Translations under genes and position numbers: made by a program | Origin: Bacteroidota bacterium | GTDB taxonomy: Bacteria; Bacteroidota; Bacteroidia; Cytophagales; Cyclobacteriaceae | Assembly: GCA_947470895.1 (NCBI GenBank) | Contig: CANIVF010000031.1 | Location: forward strand, 1 to 51,052 | Length of the DNA: 51,052 nt | Direction of reading: 5' to 3' | Notes under the pieces: generated by a model | Seen by the model: the letters and a program-made list of their open reading frames with translations, nothing else | The model's database searches: none | Told to the model about the DNA's origin: nothing | Part shown: piece after piece, positions 7,892-15,526 of the stretch | Numbering within the stretch: the first letter of the stretch is position 1 | Layout of the letters: every line of letters begins with the position of its first letter

Positions 7892-8554
7892 ATGAAGAGT
7901 AAACTCAAGCGCTTTGAAATAATTTCGAGCAGAGCGAATGTGATCGAGCCTGGAAAGGAATTGTTTGAAACAATAAAAGGAAAATGGAACTCGGTGTACT
8001 TCAAAAATGAGAATCCGCTTACAGTAGAATTTGCCTGTGGCAGAGGAGAATATTCGGTGGGAATGGCTCGTGCTATGCCAAATAGAAATTTTATTGGAGT
8101 GGATAAGAAAGGAGATCGTCTTTGGAAAGGAAGCACATGGGCTGTGGATGAAGACTTAGCCAATGTGGCTTTTTTACGTACCGATATTTTATTTATAGAA
8201 AGCTTTTTTGAAAAGGGTGAACTGGATGAAATCTGGCTAACATTTCCCGATCCACGGCCGCGCATACGCGATGCCAAGCGAAGACTTTCAAGTTCGCGCT
8301 ACATGGATATGTATAAGAAGCTCTTGCAACCGACTGGCTTTTTCAGATTCAAAACGGATAATACTGATCTTTTCAATTTCACCATGGAGGAATTGTTTAT
8401 GAGAAACGACTTGATTGATTTTGAGTATACACACGATCTCTATGAATCCGAATTAAGGCCGGAGTGCCATGACATCAAAACCAAGTATGAAGAGATGTTT
8501 GCAGCACAAGGCGAAAAGATAAAATACCTTCGGTTTCGATTTAAGGAAGAATAA
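7892..8554 (+). CDS. trmB: tRNA (guanosine(46)-N7)-methyltransferase
   Basis: TrmB uses S-adenosylmethionine to methylate N7 of G46 in the tRNA variable loop. The Rossmann SAM-binding loop is VEFACGRGEYSVG (about 44-56), and the family's active-site segment appears as TFPDPRPRIRDAKRRL, the usual FPDPWPKxRHxKRR motif with W replaced by R. The ATG at 7892 is chosen because the TTG at 7865 would run back inside folC; it leaves 13 nt after the folC stop and gives 220 residues, normal for TrmB. It is probably cotranscribed with folC and ends convergently with the TrpF-like gene. Confidence 0.92.
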   Translation: MKSKLKRFEIISSRANVIEPGKELFETIKGKWNSVYFKNENPLTVEFACGRGEYSVGMARAMPNRNFIGVDKKGDRLWKGSTWAVDEDLANVAFLRTDILFIESFFEKGELDEIWLTFPDPRPRIRDAKRRLSSSRYMDMYKKLLQPTGFFRFKTDNTDLFNFTMEELFMRNDLIDFEYTHDLYESELRPECHDIKTKYEEMFAAQGEKIKYLRFRFKEE

Positions 8555-8566
8555 ACGAAGAGAGCA

Positions 8567-9136
8567 TCAATCAATTACTTCCAGTTCTTCCAGAATGGAC
8601 GACAGTTTATCGAAGTCTTTGAGTCCTGGTTTAAGTTCATTTTCTCCTGTCACATTTATCCCTTCAATGGGTAGTTTCAACAAAGTATCAAGCGAATACT
8701 TATCCGTTTGGGAAATCAGAATCTTGAAATGATCGGCAATATCTGAAACGGTTTGCAGGTCCTGTGTATCGATTTCCAATACCAATAAACTGATTTTGTC
8801 TTTCAATCTTATTAATTCATTTTTTTGAACCTTCCAGAAAGAAAGAGGTAGGGTAATGATCCATTCGAAAGAAGATAAACGATCAATAAGATTCAATTGT
8901 GTACAACTAATCTCCAATACTGGAACAGGATATTGAACTATATCGGTGATGGGTGTGCTTTCGTTTAGCTCTAATACGAATTGTGGCCCTGTTACCCAGT
9001 CGGTTATCTCTTTAAATGTGGTTGGATTAACAACGTGAGATGGAAAACTCAACCAATCTACACCCATGCCGGCACAGTAGCGTGCATCGCTTAGGTTGGT
9101 GATATTACAGGCTTTAACTTTGGTTTTAAGTGACAT
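8567..9136 (-). CDS. Degenerate TrpF (phosphoribosylanthranilate isomerase)-like protein
   Basis: A 189-residue protein whose ends look like TrpF. The N-terminal KACNITNLSDARYCAGMGVD parallels the KICGITxxEDAxxAxxxGAD start, keeping the general-base cysteine (Cys10), and the C-terminal NELKPGLKDFDKLSS parallels the SGVExxPGxKDxxKI phosphate-binding end. The middle is divergent: I do not see the catalytic aspartate segment or a glycine-rich GGTG loop, and the protein is shorter than the usual 200-210. No other trp genes are nearby. It may be a repurposed or non-catalytic barrel. It is single, divergent from the lipoprotein gene and convergent with trmB. Confidence 0.65.
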   Translation of the reverse strand: MSLKTKVKACNITNLSDARYCAGMGVDWLSFPSHVVNPTTFKEITDWVTGPQFVLELNESTPITDIVQYPVPVLEISCTQLNLIDRLSSFEWIITLPLSFWKVQKNELIRLKDKISLLVLEIDTQDLQTVSDIADHFKILISQTDKYSLDTLLKLPIEGINVTGENELKPGLKDFDKLSSILEELEVID

Positions 9137-9160
9137 GGCTCAAATATCAAAAAGAAAAAA

Positions 9161-9168
9161 TAACTTTG
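9161..9168 (+). promoter_or_regulatory. -7 promoter element for the lipoprotein-subtilase unit
   Basis: TAACTTTG matches TAnnTTTG. With a start site near 9171, the ATG at 9186 would have a leader of about 15 nt, while the ATG at 9171 would be leaderless and the frame's earlier codons could not be used. On the other strand a 7/8 match (GATATTTG, 9148-9141) could serve the TrpF-like gene. Confidence 0.5.
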
Positions 9169-9185
9169 AAATGAAATTGCTCATA

Positions 9186-9905
9186 ATGAGGAAAGGTTTA
9201 GTCTTTTTTCTGGTAATTAGCATCATTGTAATTTCCTGCTCCGAGGATGTACAAATTACAACTGATTTGGGCAGTGATTACTATCCTCTGCAAGTGGGTA
9301 ATTATTCAATATTTCAAGTAAAAGAAACGTCAATTTCACAATCCGTTGAAGTTAATACATCCTACGAACTCAAGGTTTCAGTCAAAGACTCCACGATCAA
9401 CGGACAAGGATTGGTAACTTATTATCTGGTTCGAGAAAAACGAATGAATCCCTCGGATAAATGGAAAAGCCTTGATGTCTGGACTTCTAAAGTAGTCGCC
9501 AATCGGATTATTCAGAACGAAGGAAATATTCTCTTTGTAAAACTGGTTTTTCCTCCATCCCTTAATTTGATGTGGGATGGAAATGAATATAATAATCTGC
9601 CAAATGATGGGAATATCTTCAATGATAATGACAGTAGTACATATGTCATTTCTGAGTTGAATAAACCATTGACCTTTCCAACAGGATTTGAATCAGATCA
9701 GACTCTTACTGTGATTCAAAATGATTTCACTGATAATATTATTGGAATCGACCAGCGAAAAGAGTTTTACTCAAAAGGGGTAGGATTGGTTTACAAGGAG
9801 ATTATACAATTGGTGTATTGCACAAGTTCAAATTGCCTTGGTCAACAAAAAGTGGCTAATGGAATTATTCTTACTCAAAGCCTGAAGGAGAATGGTAAGA
9901 TTTAG
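9186..9905 (+). CDS. Hypothetical lipoprotein
   Basis: I do not recognise the family. The start at 9186 gives MRKGLVFFLVISIIVISC, a classic lipoprotein signal with lipid-modified cysteine at residue 18 (an ATG at 9171 adds five residues MKLLI). The mature part opens with SEDVQ and YYPLQVGNYSIFQVKE, a pattern seen in many Bacteroidota surface or periplasmic lipoproteins of unknown function, and is rich in beta-type segments. It overlaps the next gene, a secreted subtilase, by 14 nt, so the two are probably made together. Likely located in the envelope. Confidence 0.75.
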   Translation: MRKGLVFFLVISIIVISCSEDVQITTDLGSDYYPLQVGNYSIFQVKETSISQSVEVNTSYELKVSVKDSTINGQGLVTYYLVREKRMNPSDKWKSLDVWTSKVVANRIIQNEGNILFVKLVFPPSLNLMWDGNEYNNLPNDGNIFNDNDSSTYVISELNKPLTFPTGFESDQTLTVIQNDFTDNIIGIDQRKEFYSKGVGLVYKEIIQLVYCTSSNCLGQQKVANGIILTQSLKENGKI

Positions 9906-11502
9906 CGCTATTTTCTTTTTATTCATTTTGGCTTCTTTTAAAACAGAAGCTCAGATTAATCAATACTTCGTTTTTTTTAAGGATAAAACAGGAACGCCTT
10001 TTTCGATATCTGAGCCTTCTGCGTTTTTATCAGATAAAAGTATCGGGCGAAGGCAAAAACAAAACATCGTTATCACCGAAGAAGATCTTCCGGTAAATTC
10101 TGCTTATGTAAATCAGGTTAAAACAACAGGAGCGATTACCTACTTCACGTCACGTTGGTGGAATGGTGTATTGGTTGAAGGAGAGGCATCAATCATCGAT
10201 GACATTAATTCGTTAGCATGTGTAAGCGGTTCTGTTCTGGTAGCACCCGGCAAGAAAAATGTAGGTGGACGTGTTTACTCAAAGAAGCATAAGAAAAATA
10301 TCACTGCAGATGAACCAGTGAATAAGATTCAGCTTCAACAAATTGGTTTAGATGAAATGCATGCCTTGGGTTATTTAGGTGAAGGAATCCAAATTGCAAT
10401 TTTTGATAGCGGTTTTCATGGCGTAAATGTGAGTTCACCTTTTTCATTGCTGTTTTCTGAAAATCGCGTGAAGCAAACATTCAACTTTGTTAATAATACC
10501 CATGCAGTTTATCAAAGTGATGACCACGGCACCGAAGTGTTATCCGTGATAGCTGCGAATACACCTGGGGTTTACACTGGTGGCGCCTATAAAGCAGATT
10601 TTGTTTTATACATCACAGAGGATGTAAGCAGTGAATACCGTATTGAAGAATACAATTGGACCATTGCCGCTGAGCGTGCCGATAGTGCAGGTGTAGATGT
10701 GATCAATTCTTCCCTGGGGTATAATCAGTTTGATGACCAATCTATGGATTATTCCAAATCTGATCTGGATGGTGAAAAGGCTGTGATCACCCGTGCGGCA
10801 CGCAAAGCCATTGAGAGGGGGATGATCGTGGTATGCAGTGCAGGAAATGAAGGCGGAAATTCATGGAAATTGGTAACACCCCCCGCGGATGCTGACGGAA
10901 TCTTAGCAGTAGGTTCTGTAACTTCAACCAGAACTCTAAGTAGTTTTAGTTCGCTGGGGCCAACGGCTGATAACCGATTAAAACCCGATGTGGTTGCGAT
11001 GGGTTCAGGCACCAGCATTATAAAATTCAATGGTGCTTTGGGTAATGTAAGCGGCACATCCCTGGCCAGTCCGTTGATCGCAAGTCTTGCCGCTGGCGTT
11101 TGGCAGGCATTCCCTTCCATGACTGCGGCAGAGGTGTATGATGCGATCATCAAATCTGCCGATCAGGCAAATCGTCCTGATAATTTAATGGGGTATGGAT
11201 TGCCTCATTTCAGAGCTATTAAAAATTATGTGGAGAGCGAACAGTCGGAAGAAATAGTGAGCATTTACCCGAACCCGGTAACGGGAGACAGTATACAGAT
11301 TAAATTCAAATCAGTACCCAATACACCAGCTGATATTACCATTTTTGATGCGCAAGGACGACTGGTTGAAGCATATAGTCACCAACTCAATTGGTTAAAT
11401 AATCCGATTGAATATGACTTATCTAAACTTCAGCCTGGTCTTTACCTCATGCGGATTAATACGGGCGATCAAGCGGCCACTTTAAAATTTGCGAAGCTAT
11501 AG
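9892..11502 (+). CDS. Secreted S8 subtilisin-like serine protease with T9SS sorting domain
   Basis: A 536-residue exported peptidase. Signal peptide MVRFSAIFFLFILASFKTEA, an N-terminal pro-region (about 21-140), then the subtilase domain with Asp172 (IAIFDSG), His212 (DDHGTEV), oxyanion Asn319 (SAGNEGG) and nucleophile Ser390 (GTSLASP). The last 80 residues (YPNP at 459-462 to the end, with GLYLMRINTG near the C-terminus) form a type A T9SS sorting domain, so the enzyme is probably exported by the type IX system and attached to the surface or released. It overlaps the upstream lipoprotein gene. Substrates are unknown; a degradative or processing role is likely. Confidence 0.93.
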   Translation: MVRFSAIFFLFILASFKTEAQINQYFVFFKDKTGTPFSISEPSAFLSDKSIGRRQKQNIVITEEDLPVNSAYVNQVKTTGAITYFTSRWWNGVLVEGEASIIDDINSLACVSGSVLVAPGKKNVGGRVYSKKHKKNITADEPVNKIQLQQIGLDEMHALGYLGEGIQIAIFDSGFHGVNVSSPFSLLFSENRVKQTFNFVNNTHAVYQSDDHGTEVLSVIAANTPGVYTGGAYKADFVLYITEDVSSEYRIEEYNWTIAAERADSAGVDVINSSLGYNQFDDQSMDYSKSDLDGEKAVITRAARKAIERGMIVVCSAGNEGGNSWKLVTPPADADGILAVGSVTSTRTLSSFSSLGPTADNRLKPDVVAMGSGTSIIKFNGALGNVSGTSLASPLIASLAAGVWQAFPSMTAAEVYDAIIKSADQANRPDNLMGYGLPHFRAIKNYVESEQSEEIVSIYPNPVTGDSIQIKFKSVPNTPADITIFDAQGRLVEAYSHQLNWLNNPIEYDLSKLQPGLYLMRINTGDQAATLKFAKL

Positions 11503-11532
11503 CGTGAAGTAGTATTCAATTGAACGAAGCTA

Positions 11533-11540
11533 TATCTTTG
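11533..11540 (+). promoter_or_regulatory. -7 promoter element of rpe
   Basis: TATCTTTG matches TAnnTTTG and gives a leader of about 21 nt before the ATG at 11564. A perfect 10-bp palindrome TTCAATTGAA (11515-11524) lies just upstream in the spacer region. Confidence 0.6.
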
Positions 11541-11563
11541 CATAAATAACAATCAATAATCAC

Positions 11564-12211
11564 ATGTCTATTATTGCCCCCTCCATTCTGGCTGCCGACT
11601 TTGCCAACCTTCAACGTGAAGTAACTATGCTCAATGAAAGTATGGCAGATTGGATTCATGTGGATGTGATGGATGGTGTTTTTGTGCCCAATATTTCATT
11701 TGGTATACCGGTGATTGAAGCCATAAAGAAGCATGCAAAAAAACCGCTTGATGTACATTTGATGATCGTTCAGCCTGAGCGCTATGTGGAGACGTTTCAA
11801 AAAGCTGGTGCTGAGATTTTAACGGTGCATATGGAGGCAAGTACTCATCTTCATCGCACTCTTCAGCAAATCAAAGCTGCTGGCATGAAGGCAGGTGTTG
11901 CTCTGAATCCTCACACCAGTGTTTCTTTATTGAAAGATATTATTATTGATATTGATCTCGTGTGCGTGATGTCAGTAAATCCAGGCTTTGGAGGCCAAAA
12001 GTTTATTGAAAACACCTATCAGAAAGTGGCTGAGCTAAAAGCCTTGATCGAAAGCAAAAAGTCAAAAGCGCTTATTGAAATCGATGGAGGGGTTAATCAA
12101 CAAAATGCAAAACCATTGCTGGATGCCGGTGCTGATGTTTTGGTCGCTGGCAATTTTGTTTTCGCATCACCCAATCCCAAAGAGATTATTCAGGGTTTAA
12201 AGAATTTTTAA
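11564..12211 (+). CDS. rpe: Ribulose-phosphate 3-epimerase
   Basis: Interconverts ribulose 5-phosphate and xylulose 5-phosphate in the pentose phosphate pathway. The 215-residue TIM barrel shows the APSILAADF start, metal-binding His32 and Asp34 in HVDVMDG, His65 in DVHLMI, the VNPGFGGQ phosphate loop (138-145) and Asp174 in IDGGV. All catalytic residues of the family are present. It has its own -7 box at 11533. The next gene (LpoB-like) starts 47 nt later and may be read from the same transcript. Confidence 0.97.
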   Translation: MSIIAPSILAADFANLQREVTMLNESMADWIHVDVMDGVFVPNISFGIPVIEAIKKHAKKPLDVHLMIVQPERYVETFQKAGAEILTVHMEASTHLHRTLQQIKAAGMKAGVALNPHTSVSLLKDIIIDIDLVCVMSVNPGFGGQKFIENTYQKVAELKALIESKKSKALIEIDGGVNQQNAKPLLDAGADVLVAGNFVFASPNPKEIIQGLKNF

Positions 12212-12258
12212 AGCATACTTTGGCGTGGATGTTGGATAAAATCATTCAAATTTTCAAT

Positions 12259-12834
12259 ATGAGATTCCTCTTGCTTTTAATTCTCCTCACTTCGCTGTCC
12301 TTGTCATGTACACACAAGGTTTCACGGATAGATTCAAATCAGCAAATTGATCTGAGTGGCCGCTGGAATGATTCCGACTCGCGGCAGGTTGCTGACAAGA
12401 TGATCTCTGAATTGCTGAACAATCCAAAATTTAAAGAGTATGCTCAATCATTGGGCAAGAGACCAGCCATTATCGTTGGTCAAATCCGAAACAAAACCAG
12501 TGAGCACATTGATGCAGACAACTATATGAAGAAGTTTGAGTTCGCTATTTTTAATTCAGGCCTTGCTGATATGGTAGAATCTGACGTGTTTCGTAATAAG
12601 CTTAGAGAGGAACGTGCCCAACAACAAGATTTTTCTGATCCGACCACGATGGCGAAGTGGGGGAAGGAAGTGGGAGCTAATCTAATGCTGTTTGGTGAGA
12701 TGACCTCTGAAACCGATGTGTATAATAAAAACAGGGTTGTTAACTATGTTACTACTTTGTTTCTAACTGAAGTGGAAACAAGTAAGAGAATCTGGTATGG
12801 TCAGCAAGAGATAAAAAAATACATTAAGAATTAA
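12259..12834 (+). CDS. LpoB-like penicillin-binding protein activator lipoprotein
   Basis: A 191-residue lipoprotein: MRFLLLLILLTSLSLSC gives a lipid-modified cysteine at 17. The mature part carries the LpoB/YcfM pattern: DLSGRWNDSD, then KRPAIIVGQIRNKTSEHID, and an EVGANLMLFGEM strand near the C-terminus. In gammaproteobacteria LpoB is an outer-membrane lipoprotein that activates the bifunctional peptidoglycan synthase PBP1b; the role in Bacteroidota is not established. The ATG at 12259 is preferred over the TTG at 12220 and ATG at 12229 because it starts the signal peptide. It is followed by a TPR lipoprotein and an envelope protein in the same direction. Confidence 0.8.
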   Translation: MRFLLLLILLTSLSLSCTHKVSRIDSNQQIDLSGRWNDSDSRQVADKMISELLNNPKFKEYAQSLGKRPAIIVGQIRNKTSEHIDADNYMKKFEFAIFNSGLADMVESDVFRNKLREERAQQQDFSDPTTMAKWGKEVGANLMLFGEMTSETDVYNKNRVVNYVTTLFLTEVETSKRIWYGQQEIKKYIKN

Positions 12835-12865
12835 ATAGCTTCTTCACCATTGACTTCATTTAGTC

Positions 12866-14281
12866 ATGAGAATGTTTAAATTTTTTAGCTCCAGATTCAA
12901 GATTCTCTTCAGTATTTTTTTATTAAGTTCCTGTGCAACATACTACCAATCTAGCTATACCTTCAATCAGGAATTTGAGAGAGGGAATCTGGACACGGCT
13001 CTTGAGAATCTTCAAGGCAGATCTTCAGAAGCCAACGGAAAAAAAGAATTTCTATTTTATGTGAATAATGGTCTTGTGCTATCCATGATGGGTCGCTACG
13101 AAGAAAGCAACGAATACTTTGAAAAAGCATTTCTGTTTGGCGAAGACTATCGGAAGAATTACCTATACGAGGCGGCTTCCTACCTCACTAATTCAACGGT
13201 TACCAGGTATAAGGGTGAAGACCATGAGCACCTGATGACGTTGTATTACAAGGCTCTGAATTTTTTAAAGATGAAAATGACAGATGAAGCGCTGGTGGAA
13301 TGCAGGAGGTTGAATATTCGCTTACAACAACTGAGCGATCGCTATGATTCGAACACCAAATATCAGCGCGATGCGTTTGTGCATACTCTGATGGGAATTA
13401 TTTATGAAGTAGATAAAGATTATAATAATGCTTTTATTGCCTATCGCAATGCCTTGGAGATTTATCAAGATGACTACCATAGGTTGTTTCAGTTAGACGC
13501 ACCCGAACAACTTAAACAGGACCTGTTACGCACAGCTTTACTAAGTGGAATGACCGAAGATTTTGAACGATATAAGCAAGAGTTTGGAAGGATTGACTTT
13601 GAATACCATTCCCCGGAAGGAGGGGAGCTGGTCTTTTTCTGGCATAATGGATTAAGTCCCGTTAAGGCCGAGTGGGGCATTACGTTTATGGTGACCCGTA
13701 GAGATAATTGGATCTATTTTACCAATGCTGAGTTAGGGCTAACCTTTCCGTTTCGCTTAGATAACATGAACGAGAGCGATAGAAGAGGATTGAATAGTAT
13801 TGAGTTTTTCCGAGTAGCATTTCCAAGGTATTTGGAGCGACAGGCACACTTTACAACTGCTTCGCTTTCCTTTCAGGATCAGACACTCCCGCTTCAGCTT
13901 CTTGAGGATGTAAACAAGATTGCGTTTAAGAGCCTTCAGCAGAGAATGAATCTTGAACTGAGCAAGGCATTGATCCGGGTTGCCTTAAAAAAAGCCACTG
14001 AGTACCAGCTAAAAAAGGAAGATAAAACATTGGGTTCTGTACTTGGTGTTATCAATGTCATTACTGAAAAGGCAGACACCCGAAATTGGCAAATCCTTCC
14101 CCACAGTATTTATTATGCCCGAGTGCCCCTGGCAGCAGGTAAGAATGTGATTAACCTTCAGTTGAAAACTCAAGCCAGGCAGACCACCGAGCATCAATTT
14201 ATCTACGAAGCAAAGAAAGGTCAGGTACTCTTTCACACGTTTAGTTCGTTAGAAAGTGGCTATCCACAATTCAGTTATTGA
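12866..14281 (+). CDS. TPR-containing lipoprotein (COG3014-like)
   Basis: A 471-residue lipoprotein with signal MRMFKFFSSRFKILFSIFLL and lipid-modified Cys23 in LLSSC. Tetratricopeptide-like helices fill the first half (for example GRYEESNEYFEKAFLFGEDY, and DKDYNNAFIAYRNALEIYQDD near 170-190), with a beta-rich second half. The arrangement of TPR N-terminus, helical middle and C-terminal domain recalls the uncharacterised COG3014 group, which from memory is often next to LpoB-like genes. It lies 31 nt after the LpoB-like gene here. A role in assembly or control of peptidoglycan synthases at the outer membrane is inference. Confidence 0.7.
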   Translation: MRMFKFFSSRFKILFSIFLLSSCATYYQSSYTFNQEFERGNLDTALENLQGRSSEANGKKEFLFYVNNGLVLSMMGRYEESNEYFEKAFLFGEDYRKNYLYEAASYLTNSTVTRYKGEDHEHLMTLYYKALNFLKMKMTDEALVECRRLNIRLQQLSDRYDSNTKYQRDAFVHTLMGIIYEVDKDYNNAFIAYRNALEIYQDDYHRLFQLDAPEQLKQDLLRTALLSGMTEDFERYKQEFGRIDFEYHSPEGGELVFFWHNGLSPVKAEWGITFMVTRRDNWIYFTNAELGLTFPFRLDNMNESDRRGLNSIEFFRVAFPRYLERQAHFTTASLSFQDQTLPLQLLEDVNKIAFKSLQQRMNLELSKALIRVALKKATEYQLKKEDKTLGSVLGVINVITEKADTRNWQILPHSIYYARVPLAAGKNVINLQLKTQARQTTEHQFIYEAKKGQVLFHTFSSLESGYPQFSY

Positions 14282-14301
14282 TCCGTTGAGTTTTGCCATC
14301 C

Positions 14302-15363
14302 ATGTTTACCTTATTATCTTTATCGTTTAAACCAACAACCCTGAACAGCCGGTTTTACATATCTCTGTCTTTATTACTGTTTTTATTTCTTTCCGAAGTA
14401 GTTCAGGCTCAGGATGATGAGAATCCAACGTTTCCATTGGAAACCATCTATGCAAAGCGCAAAAGCTATCCTCTGCGTTCTCTTTTCAAGAATGTAAAGT
14501 TTAGCGCAAGTATGGGTGTGGGAAATACTTTTTTCAGGCATAAACTTGATGGATTTGGGGTCTTTCAGCGAGCTGGCTACGAACCCCGTATTTTTCCTCT
14601 GGGAATAAGTCCTGTGCCTCATTATACAAATTGGGTCAATAAGGTGGTTGGTGATAGCCTTGCAGTGCTGCCCGATAGCTACCTGGTGAGTGCCGATACT
14701 ACCAAATTAGGATTCAAGGGCAACGGCTTTAATGTTCCGTTACATGTGAGCATTCATTATGAAATAAAGAACATCAGGATTGGTGGTGGTTATGGAATTG
14801 AGCCCATGTTTTTAGGGAATTTTAGCCCGATTACCTACACCGATAAAATTGCAAGCTTTAGGCCCGGTAGTCATTTTGGTGTTATGAAGAAGTATTACGG
14901 TATGTTTGGTTACTCCTTTTATCGGTTTCATAATTATCTTTTTACAGGGAACCTGCAAATCGGAGGCTATAAACCAGGTAACAACTTTTCCACTGATCTG
15001 ATTAAAAAAGGGATTAATGTAAACCTGGGTGTTATTTTTGAGAGGGAACTCTCAGAATACTGGAGATTGTTTGCAAAACCTTCGCTCGATCTTAAAAAAT
15101 ACACCTTGGCATTGCCCGAGAAATCAATCAAGCACAACATGAATGCAGCCTATTTACAAATAGGCGTTACTTACTCAATTCCTGACTTACCAAAATGCTT
15201 TTATAAGGAATGTAAAATTCAAATGAATCATGCACATGGCAATAAGGAGTACAGAAGCAGGGTTCATCCCTTTTACAAAAAGCAGAATCCAAACTATGGC
15301 GAAAATTATCCTACACTAATCAAATACAAGGGTAAAAATAAGCGGAAACTCAACCCATATTAA
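14302..15363 (+). CDS. Hypothetical exported protein, probable outer-membrane beta-barrel
   Basis: I do not recognise a named family. From the ATG at 14302 the protein has about 353 residues, with an unusually long N-terminal region and a hydrophobic signal segment (YISLSLLLFLFLSEVVQAQ) about 20-40 residues in. The body alternates short strands with turns (KFSASMGVGNTFF, IRIGGGYGIEPMFLG, LFTGNLQIGGYKPG, INVNLGVIFEREL, YLQIGVTYSIPDLP) as in outer-membrane barrels, and ends in a basic, tyrosine-rich tail with possible metal or wall contacts (RSRVHPFYKKQNPNYG). It follows the TPR lipoprotein by 20 nt, so it may belong to the same envelope unit. Confidence 0.65.
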   Translation: MFTLLSLSFKPTTLNSRFYISLSLLLFLFLSEVVQAQDDENPTFPLETIYAKRKSYPLRSLFKNVKFSASMGVGNTFFRHKLDGFGVFQRAGYEPRIFPLGISPVPHYTNWVNKVVGDSLAVLPDSYLVSADTTKLGFKGNGFNVPLHVSIHYEIKNIRIGGGYGIEPMFLGNFSPITYTDKIASFRPGSHFGVMKKYYGMFGYSFYRFHNYLFTGNLQIGGYKPGNNFSTDLIKKGINVNLGVIFERELSEYWRLFAKPSLDLKKYTLALPEKSIKHNMNAAYLQIGVTYSIPDLPKCFYKECKIQMNHAHGNKEYRSRVHPFYKKQNPNYGENYPTLIKYKGKNKRKLNPY

Positions 15364-15526
15364 GTCTCATTTTTATGACTTATCCGAGATCGGTTTTTTC
15401 TTTTCAAAGCTTTATTTTCTGACATTTATTTAAGCTCACTTTTCCTTTATTTTAATTACCTTGCACCTTCGTTTTTAAAGTCTTTTATAAGATTTTTCAA
15501 ACGCATTATAAACCCATTTATACTAC

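Noticed and set aside
11492..11534. Direct repeat CGAAGCTATA at 11492 and 11525
   Set aside because: One copy lies in the subtilase stop region; 10 bp in one place with no other copies is likely chance.
15384..15400. CCGA-GA-TCGG plus T-run after the envelope gene, as a terminator
   Set aside because: Stem of 4 with a 2-nt loop is too weak; possible but not supported.
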